Assembly: GCA_031280615.1 (NCBI GenBank)
Contig: JAITGO010000022.1
Coordinates: 62,001-126,000 of the forward strand
DNA: 64,000 nucleotides
From: Desulfobulbus sp.
GTDB lineage: Bacteria > Desulfobacterota > Desulfobulbia > Desulfobulbales > Desulfobulbaceae
Reading direction: 5' to 3'
Shown: in pieces, positions 35,296 to 41,920 of the stretch
How positions within the stretch are numbered: position 1 is the first letter of the stretch
Layout of the letters: each line of letters begins with the position of its first letter
Position numbers and translations under genes: made by a program
The notes under the pieces: model-generated
The model's database searches: none
The model's input: only the letters and a program-made list of their open reading frames with translations
What the model was told of the DNA's origin: nothing

Positions 35296-36060
35296 ATGGC
35301 AAGCCCAGCACAACTCAAAACCACGGGACTGCTCCTGCTGGTTTCGTTCTTCGCGGTTCTCTTCGCGATCTTCATGCCGCTCTTTCCCGGTACCGCCGGA
35401 GGAAAGGTGAACGGTCTTGACTACCTCGACAACTTCTTCAACCAGTTGTCCAAAAGCTCGGCCAATTACATCAAGGATCAGCAAAAAAAGGCGGAGGCCT
35501 TCAAAGGCGAGGCCTTCGACATGACCTTGAAGCTCAAAAACGAGAAGTTCAAAGTCAAGGATCCCAATACACAAGAGTTGAAAGATGTTGAACTCCCCGC
35601 CACAGTCCAGGCGGAAGCCGCGGCCAAGGTCTTCGCAGCCCACGGTGTCAAGACCTCGGTGGAAGCGGATACGGTGAAAATCAGCGGAAACGATTTCGGT
35701 GGGATGCTCGCCACCATTTTGGATGACGCGGTACTGCTGTACAATAACCAAGGCGATGCGTTGCAGGCAAAATACGGCATCGACGCGAAGCTGGCCTTTT
35801 ACTCCTTTTATCAAACCCTGGCGGTGATGGAAAAGGACCAGACCAAGAAAGAAAAATTCGACAGAGCGAAATTCATCAAGGGAGTCAGCACCAAGGCGAT
35901 CGAACCGGCCTACAATTACTATCAGGTCGAGGCCACTCCGGTGAAGGAAGAAATCGTGTTGTTGATCGCCGCCCTGGCCTTCTATGTCATCTACACCATG
36001 TGGTATGGTTTCGGTCTGCTCTATCTGTTCGAAGGATTGGGCATCAAGCTTGATCACTGA
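35296..36060 (+). CDS. Bitopic membrane protein, probable TauE/SafE 2 partner
   Basis: This 254-residue protein has an N-terminal helix (LLLLVSFFAVLFAIFMPLF, about 11-29), a soluble region of about 180 residues rich in Lys/Ala/Asp (FDMTLKLKNEKFKVKD, LPATVQAEAAAKVF, ISGNDFGGMLATILDDAV), and a C-terminal helix (EEIVLLIAALAFYVIYTMWYG, split here by position 218-238). GGAGG overlaps the end of the upstream transporter gene, so translation is coupled. The soluble part is probably periplasmic. I do not recognise a named family. A strong terminator follows. Confidence 0.75.
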   Translation: MASPAQLKTTGLLLLVSFFAVLFAIFMPLFPGTAGGKVNGLDYLDNFFNQLSKSSANYIKDQQKKAEAFKGEAFDMTLKLKNEKFKVKDPNTQELKDVELPATVQAEAAAKVFAAHGVKTSVEADTVKISGNDFGGMLATILDDAVLLYNNQGDALQAKYGIDAKLAFYSFYQTLAVMEKDQTKKEKFDRAKFIKGVSTKAIEPAYNYYQVEATPVKEEIVLLIAALAFYVIYTMWYGFGLLYLFEGLGIKLDH

Positions 36061-36084
36061 TCCTTAAATCCATCCACGCATCCG

Positions 36085-36123
36085 GGGCCGCGAGGGAATT
36101 CGTTCCATCGCGGCCCTTTTTTT
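36085..36123 (+). terminator. Rho-independent terminator
   Basis: GGGCCGCGA (36085-36093) and TCGCGGCCC (36108-36116) form a 9-bp stem, with further pairing in the loop, and seven T residues follow. It ends 10 nt before the next start codon. Confidence 0.85.
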
Positions 36124-36133
36124 CCAGTTCGCC

Positions 36134-38665
36134 ATGTCCTTGTCCGACCGGATTCCCACCTTGCTGCGGCGGTTGCTGCGGCCTGGAACCGCCGCACCCC
36201 AACCTCCGCCGCCCGACCAGGCGACACGCCAGTTTACCGCCCGTGCCCGCAGCTTCCGCGACCTGCGGGCCGCCCGCGCCGGTGCCCTAAAGGCCATGGC
36301 CGAGCTGGAGACCGCCCGGCGCGACGGTCGCCCCCCATCCATGTCCTTCATCCGGGCCCGCTGCACCCTGGCCACGGTCAATGTTTTCAAGATCATCCGC
36401 CACTGCAACCAGATTGTCGATGCCCACAACGACGAGCCGGAGCGCACCTTTTCCCGGCTGCGACAGCGCATCGAAACTATCCTGGAAGCCCGGCGGGAAC
36501 CGGTCGCGGGCAAGAAGCTCCTCGATCTGGTCCGGATCGACCGGACCCTGGCCAACCTTAGCGGGGAAAAAATGGCCCATCTGGCCGAAGCCGGGGCCAT
36601 CGGCGGCATTCGCATCCCGCCGGGATTCGTGCTCTCCGCCGCGGCCACCGGCCTTTTTTTCCAGCGCAATCAGCTGTATCACCAAATCAACCACATCCTC
36701 CAGCAGATCGAGATCGCCGATCTGGAGGATCTGTACCGCAAGAGCGCGGCGATCCAGGAATTGATCCGGAATGCCCCGATGCCGCCGAAACTGGAAACCC
36801 TGCTCCTCGACCGATTCGACCGTCTGATCGACGCCGGGGCCGCATGTCGGGTGGCGGTCCGCTCCAGCGCCATTGCCGAAGGGATCGGTCCGACCGCCTT
36901 TGCCGAACTCTACCGCACCGAACTCGATGTCGGCCGCGACAGCCTGATCGATGCCTGCAAAACAGTGCTGGCCTCGAAATACACACCCCAGGCCATTTCC
37001 CACCGGCTGGCCAAGGGCCTGCTGCACGAGCAATGTGAAATGGCCATCGGGGTGCTGGCCATGGTCGAGGCAAGGGTGAGCGGCGTCTGCCATACCCGTT
37101 CCATCGGCGGCCCGAACGACACTCTGGATCTCTTCTATGCCCCCGGAGTGGCCAAGGGCATTGTCGACGGCACCCGATCCACCGGGCATCTGCGGCTGGA
37201 GCGCCAGCCGCCGCACCGGATCGTCGAACGGCAGGAGGCCGGGGATGCGATAGAACCCTGGCTGGCCGACACGGAAGCGGCCGTGCTGGCTGAAATCGGC
37301 ATGCGGCTGGAGCGCCATTTCGGCGCGCCCCGGGAAATCGAATGGTCGATCGATCCGGCCGGCGCCCTGTTCGTGCTCCAGAGCAGGCCGGCGGCCACGG
37401 CGCCGACCTTTGCCGGGCCAACGCCGCCGCCGGAGGCTGGCCGGCCGCTGCTCCACGGCGGGGTAACCGGCTGCGACGGTGTCGGCTGCGGCGAAGTTTT
37501 CGTGGTCCGCACCGTGCAGGAGGCGCTGCGCTGCCCCCGGCGGGCCGTGCTGGTGGTCCGGCACCCCCTGCCGGAATGGGCGCCGCTGCTGCACCGGGCT
37601 GTGGCCCTGGTGGCCGAAACCGGCAGCGAGGCCTGCCATCTGGCCATCCTGGCCCGCGAATTCGGCCTGCCGACCCTACTGTCCATGAACCGGGCCACCG
37701 AGTTGCTGGCCAACGGCGCCCTGGTCACCGTCGATGCAAGCGCACGGGCCGTCTACCAAGGCCGGATCGATTCCCTGCCAAGCCAGACGGTCGACCGCCC
37801 CGATCCTTTGGAAAGCAGCCCGATCCGGCGCATTTTGGCCGAGGTGCTGGACCTGCTCGGTCCCCTCATGCCACTCGCTTCCAGCTCGCCCGGCCTCCGG
37901 GCCGACCGGTGCCAAACCCTGCACGACATCATGCAGTTGTGCCACGAGCAAGCGATGGCCGGGATATTCGAATGCAGCCGGCGCGCCGGCAGTGGCCAAG
38001 AGGCGGCCAAGCGGCTGCACGACACCCTGCCTATTCGATGGTGGGTGGTCGATCTGGGCGGGGCCATGATCCCCGGCTACGATCGCAGTCGATCGGACAT
38101 CGAGATCACCGACATTGCCAGCCCTCTGCTGCACGCCTTCTGGACAGGCATGCAGCATGTGCCGAGACAGAAACCGGCCGCTTCCGGATTGCGGGCCGCG
38201 GCCGCCGCGCTCTTCCGGACCGCCCGGCGAGACGGTCTGGCGCCAATCCGTGCATCCTTCTTCCGGCAGAAGAATTATTTCCTTCTTTCGCAAAAATATT
38301 GTAATCTCAGCATGTATTTTGGCCGCCTCTTCGCCACGGTCGAGGCCATGCTCGACGACCGGGGCCGCGACAGCTCGATCGCCTTCCGCTGCGCGTACGG
38401 TCCGGCCGACGACTCCCGGCAAAGCCGGCGGATCGAGATCCTGGCCGAGGTCTTGGAACATTTCGGCTTCCGGACCGCCCGGGCCGGCGAAGCACTCACC
38501 GCTCGGATGGACCAGGAGTCCGGGCCGGTCTTTTTTGACCGGCTCAAGGTCCTGGGCTACCTCGTCGTTCACGCCCGACAGCTGGACGCGGAGCTGGCCG
38601 GCCCCATACGACCCGACCGCGATACATGTATTCAAGCCATTGAGGAAATGCTGCACCATGAGTGA
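36134..38665 (+). CDS. PEP-synthase-like protein 3, degenerate ATP-grasp
   Basis: This 843-residue paralogue keeps the plan of the two proteins at 16878 and 20073: helical N-terminus (25-120), ATP-grasp-like region, His domain (GSEACHLAILAREFGLPT, His 502) and the special C-terminal domain (LHDIMQLCHEQA, YCNLSMYFGRLFA, FRCAYGPADDSRQ, VHARQLDAE). The ATP-binding region has lost conserved positions: AVRSSAIAEG lacks the ED, AELY replaces AGQ, and the GLG of the WGLG motif is missing. EIEWSIDPAGALFVLQSRP is kept. It may therefore be a non-catalytic partner that still carries a phosphorylatable His. The start at 36134 is supported by alignment, but it has no ribosome site and follows a terminator by 10 nt. 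Confidence 0.83.
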   Translation: MSLSDRIPTLLRRLLRPGTAAPQPPPPDQATRQFTARARSFRDLRAARAGALKAMAELETARRDGRPPSMSFIRARCTLATVNVFKIIRHCNQIVDAHNDEPERTFSRLRQRIETILEARREPVAGKKLLDLVRIDRTLANLSGEKMAHLAEAGAIGGIRIPPGFVLSAAATGLFFQRNQLYHQINHILQQIEIADLEDLYRKSAAIQELIRNAPMPPKLETLLLDRFDRLIDAGAACRVAVRSSAIAEGIGPTAFAELYRTELDVGRDSLIDACKTVLASKYTPQAISHRLAKGLLHEQCEMAIGVLAMVEARVSGVCHTRSIGGPNDTLDLFYAPGVAKGIVDGTRSTGHLRLERQPPHRIVERQEAGDAIEPWLADTEAAVLAEIGMRLERHFGAPREIEWSIDPAGALFVLQSRPAATAPTFAGPTPPPEAGRPLLHGGVTGCDGVGCGEVFVVRTVQEALRCPRRAVLVVRHPLPEWAPLLHRAVALVAETGSEACHLAILAREFGLPTLLSMNRATELLANGALVTVDASARAVYQGRIDSLPSQTVDRPDPLESSPIRRILAEVLDLLGPLMPLASSSPGLRADRCQTLHDIMQLCHEQAMAGIFECSRRAGSGQEAAKRLHDTLPIRWWVVDLGGAMIPGYDRSRSDIEITDIASPLLHAFWTGMQHVPRQKPAASGLRAAAAALFRTARRDGLAPIRASFFRQKNYFLLSQKYCNLSMYFGRLFATVEAMLDDRGRDSSIAFRCAYGPADDSRQSRRIEILAEVLEHFGFRTARAGEALTARMDQESGPVFFDRLKVLGYLVVHARQLDAELAGPIRPDRDTCIQAIEEMLHHE

Positions 38666-39128
38666 ACAGACCGTCCAACTCGAAGCGGCGCTCAAGATTC
38701 ACCTGCTGCTGGTGGACGACGACCTTGAGTTCAAGGAAATCATGCAGAGGCATCTGGGGCGGATCGGCATCCATCTCAGCGTGTCCGCGTGCTGTCTCGA
38801 CGCGCTGGACCTACTGGAAGCCCAGAGCGCCGATGTGGTGATCATGGACATGAACATGCCCGGCATGGACGGCATCCAGTGTCTTCGCAAGGTCAAGGAA
38901 CGCTGGCCCCTGGTCGAGGTGATCATCCTGACCGGACATGCCTCGGTCAAGTCGGGGATCGAGGGCATGGAAAGCGGCGCCTTCGATTACTGCCTCAAGC
39001 CCATCGATGTCCGAGAGCTGATCGAAAAAATCGAGTTGGCGGCCCAAAAAGCCCTGATCAACCGGGAGGATGCCCTCCTGGTACCCGCGGCGCCAAGCGT
39101 TGCCCCGCAACCCAAGCCCACCCCATGA
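38658..39128 (+). CDS. Receiver-only response regulator 6
   Basis: This 156-residue receiver has D20-D21, phospho-acceptor D64 (VVIMDMNMPGMDG), T in ILTGHAS and K in YCLKPI, with a Pro/Ala-rich tail. It starts inside the end of PEP-synthase-like gene 3 (8-nt overlap), the tightest link in the window between a receiver and a PEP-synthase-like protein. This suggests that they work together. No output domain is present. Confidence 0.92.
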   Translation: MSEQTVQLEAALKIHLLLVDDDLEFKEIMQRHLGRIGIHLSVSACCLDALDLLEAQSADVVIMDMNMPGMDGIQCLRKVKERWPLVEVIILTGHASVKSGIEGMESGAFDYCLKPIDVRELIEKIELAAQKALINREDALLVPAAPSVAPQPKPTP

Positions 39129-39454
39129 AAACACCTGTGCCTTCGATTCGTTTCCTGCTGCTCGGCTGCCTTGCCCTGCTGCTGGCCGGCTGCGCCAGCG
39201 CCGGCAAGGACTTCGATGTCCTCGGCGTGCGCCAGATCCAGCTCCACCAGACCACCCGTTCCCAGGTCGAGGCCCTGTTCGGCCCACCCTGGCGGACCGG
39301 GATCGAGGACGGCAAACAGACCTGGAGCTACGGCTATTACAAGTACGGTCTCGGCGACACCCTCAGCCGGGATCTCACCATCCGCTTCGACGCCACGGGC
39401 ACCGTGACCTCCTACACCTTCACCTCCAGCTATCCGGAAGACAAGGGATTGTAA
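39125..39454 (+). CDS. BamE/SmpA-like lipoprotein
   Basis: The 109-residue product has a lipoprotein signal (LLGCLALLLAGCAS; lipobox LAGC, Cys at about 22) and a BamE/SmpA-like fold region (IQLHQTTRSQVEALFGPPWRT, split: then GKQTWSYGYY). BamE is a subunit of the outer-membrane beta-barrel assembly machine, but relatives act elsewhere. It starts in ATGA overlap with receiver 6, so it ends this unit. The coupling to a signalling operon, far from bamA at 61052, makes a different role more likely (inference). Confidence 0.75.
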   Translation: MKTPVPSIRFLLLGCLALLLAGCASAGKDFDVLGVRQIQLHQTTRSQVEALFGPPWRTGIEDGKQTWSYGYYKYGLGDTLSRDLTIRFDATGTVTSYTFTSSYPEDKGL

Positions 39455-39628
39455 TTCCAATCTTGTCTGGCCCCCTGAAATTGACCGATGGCCTGCCCCC
39501 TCGGCACGAGCCGACCGGGACACGCGTCACTGTTTCCAGCGCAGGGCCATCTGTCGACAAACCGCCCGCCCATTTCAGCAACCATCCGACTTCACTACCA
39601 AAATCTGTTTGCGAAACCGGCAGGCAAC

Positions 39629-39662
39629 AAAAAAAGGAGCTGGGTCAAAAACCCAACTCCTT
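39629..39662 (-). terminator. Terminator of tRNA-Arg gene
   Basis: On the minus strand a 12-bp stem (AAGGAGTTGGGT with ACCCAGCTCCTT, one G-U pair) has a short T-rich loop and is followed by a run of T. It lies just after the tRNA 3' end. Confidence 0.85.
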
Positions 39663-39669
39663 CAATTTC

Positions 39670-39746
39670 TGGCGCGCCCGGAGGGATTCGAACCCCCGGC
39701 ACTCGGATTCGAAGTCCGATGCTCTATCCAGCTGAGCTACGGGCGC
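39670..39746 (-). tRNA. tRNA-Arg (anticodon TCG)
   Basis: This 77-nt cloverleaf has acceptor GCGCCCG pairing with CGGGCGC, a D arm (AGCTCAGCTGGATAGAGC), anticodon loop CTTCGAA (anticodon TCG), T arm GGGGGTTCGAATCCC, and an encoded CCA. It reads CGA codons (and other CGN by wobble). Its own terminator follows. Confidence 0.95.
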
Positions 39747-39833
39747 AGCCGCTCGTGGCAAAGCGCCGCTATCTTACCCGGAAATCCGCGACGACGTCAA
39801 CCCCGCCTTCGCGGCTCGAATCCGGAAAAAAGA

Positions 39834-40367
39834 TCAGTCAAGCAGTAACGGCGCTTGTCCCGACGGTACCCGGAGCGCAGCCAGCAGCCGCTCGGGATCG
39901 CAATAAGGCGCAAGGCGGTCCCGATTTGCCACCAGCACCGGCAAGGCCTTGGCCGCCATCTTGGCCGCGGCCTCGGAAAAACCGAACTCCTGTTTGATAT
40001 ACACCCCGGCTGCCCGGATCATGGCCTGGAGAAAAGCCTTTTCCGTTCCTTTAGCCCGCATCCAGGCATGCTCGAGAATTTCGTGCACCTCGAAAAAAAG
40101 TTCGAGATCCCACAGCACCAGCCCCTGCCACAGCGGGTCGTCCGGCTGCCGGGCCGCCCGCAGAAGAAAACGTCCGTATCGCTCCATCCGGTCGCGGACA
40201 TAGGCGGCCTGCTCCGGCCCCGGAGCATCGGCCAGAAACCGGTCGGCAACAACGCGGGCAGGCTCCAGGCTCTGCTCCGTGAGGCAGCGCATCATGGCAG
40301 CAGACAAATCGTTGCGGATATCCCGGCTCAACCGGTCCCGGAACGGATCAAACGGCGTCGGTTTCAT
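39834..40367 (-). CDS. DUF309 family protein
   Basis: This 177-residue protein carries the DUF309 signature FFEVHEILEHAWMRAKG (about 87-103), then FLQAMIRAAGVYIKQ. The family is small, widespread and of unknown function, with conserved His and Glu residues that could bind metal. AGGGAG lies 9 nt before the start. It is divergent from DUF1737 and follows tRNA-Arg in the same direction. The N-terminal 60 residues are outside the conserved core. Confidence 0.85.
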   Translation of the reverse strand: MKPTPFDPFRDRLSRDIRNDLSAAMMRCLTEQSLEPARVVADRFLADAPGPEQAAYVRDRMERYGRFLLRAARQPDDPLWQGLVLWDLELFFEVHEILEHAWMRAKGTEKAFLQAMIRAAGVYIKQEFGFSEAAAKMAAKALPVLVANRDRLAPYCDPERLLAALRVPSGQAPLLLD

Positions 40368-40464
40368 GGGTCGTGCTCCCTGTTGATCAATGGTATAGTG
40401 GCAGCCGGCAAGCCTTCGCCTCGACGGCTGCGACTATTATACCGCCAACACCAAAGGTGCGAAC

Positions 40465-40665
40465 ATGAAACTGTACAGTTGTATTACCGGCCCCGACGAC
40501 GAAACCTTCTGCAAGCGCGTGTCCGACAAGCTCAACCGCGGCTGGCAGCTTCACGGCGGCCCCACCCTGACCTTTGACGGCAAGACGGTGATCGCCGGCC
40601 AGGCCCTGGTCAAGGAAGTCGAAGGCGAGAGCTTCACCATGGACACCAAAATCAGCGCCTACTGA
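40465..40665 (+). CDS. DUF1737 family small protein
   Basis: The 66-residue protein matches DUF1737 over its whole length: KLYSCITGPDDETFCKRV, then LNRGWQLHGGPTLTFDG, then GQALVKEV. Members are small soluble proteins of unknown function. AAAGGTGC lies before the ATG. It is 16 nt upstream of sbcD, possibly in the same transcript. Confidence 0.9.
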   Translation: MKLYSCITGPDDETFCKRVSDKLNRGWQLHGGPTLTFDGKTVIAGQALVKEVEGESFTMDTKISAY

Positions 40666-40681
40666 GCGGCAACGCAAGGTC

Positions 40682-41920
40682 ATGCGTCTTCTCCACACCT
40701 CGGACTGGCACCTGGGACATCGGTTTCACGGCCGGCAGCGGCACGAGGAGCAAGGCCGTTTTCTCGACTGGCTGGTCGAGCTGGTCGAAGAGCGGGCCAT
40801 CGACTGCCTGCTGGTGGCCGGCGACATTTTCGACACCACCGCCCCCGGAAGCCGGGCCCAGGCGCTCTACTACCGCCTGTTGCATCGCCTGGCCGCCTCG
40901 TCCTGCCGCCACGTGGTGATCATCGGCGGCAACCACGACTCACCCGCCCTGCTGGAAGCGCCGCGCGAACTGCTGCGTCGGTTGGATATTCATGTGATCG
41001 GCATGGCCGACGGCGATTATGGCAAGGAAATCCTGCAACTCGACAATCCGCAAGGAAAGCCCGAATTGCTGGTGGCCGCCGTGCCCTATCTGCGCGACCG
41101 CGATATCCGCCACGCCATGGCCGGCGAAACCCTCGAAGACAAAGGACGCCACCAGCGCGAGGCAATCCGCGCCCATTATCGCGACATCTGCCGGATGGCC
41201 GAAGAGCGAAGGCGCCAGATCGATCCTGGCCTGCCACTGGTGGTTATGGGGCATCTTTTCGTTGCCGGTGGCCGGACCGCCGAAGGCGATGGCGTGCGCG
41301 ACCTGGCCGTCGGCGGGCTCGACCGGATCGAGGCAACCAGTTTTTTCGCGGACATCGATTACCTGGCTCTGGGCCATCTCCATCTCGGCCAGTTGGTGGC
41401 GGCCAATCCGTGTTGGCGGTACTGCGGAGCGCCCCTGCCGATGAGCTTTGCCGAGGCGAAAGCAAGCAAACAGGTGCTGCTGCTCAGCGCACAAGGCCGG
41501 GAGATTGCCGTGGAACCGATCGAGGTGCCGCGCTTTCAGCCCCTGGCCTCGGTGCGCGGGGATCTGCCCACCTTGTTGCGGGAGCTGGACCGGTTGCGGA
41601 CCACCAACGCACCAATCTGGGTCGAATTGGTGTACGAGGGCGACCCGACAATCCCCGATCTGCGCGACCAATTGCTGGCCGCGGTCGCGGGGTCGGAGTT
41701 GAACGTGCTGCGCATCCGTAACAATCGGATCTTCGATTACGTGCTGCGCCAGACCGAACAAATCGAATCCCTGGATGATCTCGGCATTGCGGAGGTATTC
41801 GAGCGCTGCCTGGCGATCAACAGGATCGAAGAGCAGCAGCGGCAGATGCTCCGCGCCGCCTTTGCCGAGATCGTCGACGCCCTTGACCGGGAGCCGGAGC
41901 AAATCGGAGGGCCGCGGTGA
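40682..41920 (+). CDS. sbcD: Exonuclease SbcD (Mre11-type nuclease subunit)
   Basis: This 412-residue calcineurin-like phosphoesterase has the metal-binding motifs of SbcD: LHTSDWHLGH (residues 4-13), VAGDIFDT, GGNHDSP and LALGHLHLGQ. With SbcC it forms the nuclease that opens hairpins and processes double-strand ends at stalled forks. Its TGA overlaps the GTG start of sbcC by 4 nt, the usual arrangement. AAGG lies near the ATG. Confidence 0.96.
   Translation: MRLLHTSDWHLGHRFHGRQRHEEQGRFLDWLVELVEERAIDCLLVAGDIFDTTAPGSRAQALYYRLLHRLAASSCRHVVIIGGNHDSPALLEAPRELLRRLDIHVIGMADGDYGKEILQLDNPQGKPELLVAAVPYLRDRDIRHAMAGETLEDKGRHQREAIRAHYRDICRMAEERRRQIDPGLPLVVMGHLFVAGGRTAEGDGVRDLAVGGLDRIEATSFFADIDYLALGHLHLGQLVAANPCWRYCGAPLPMSFAEAKASKQVLLLSAQGREIAVEPIEVPRFQPLASVRGDLPTLLRELDRLRTTNAPIWVELVYEGDPTIPDLRDQLLAAVAGSELNVLRIRNNRIFDYVLRQTEQIESLDDLGIAEVFERCLAINRIEEQQRQMLRAAFAEIVDALDREPEQIGGPR

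Noticed and set aside
39488-39997. Open frames across the tRNA-Arg gene
   Set aside because: They translate tRNA sequence and its terminator.
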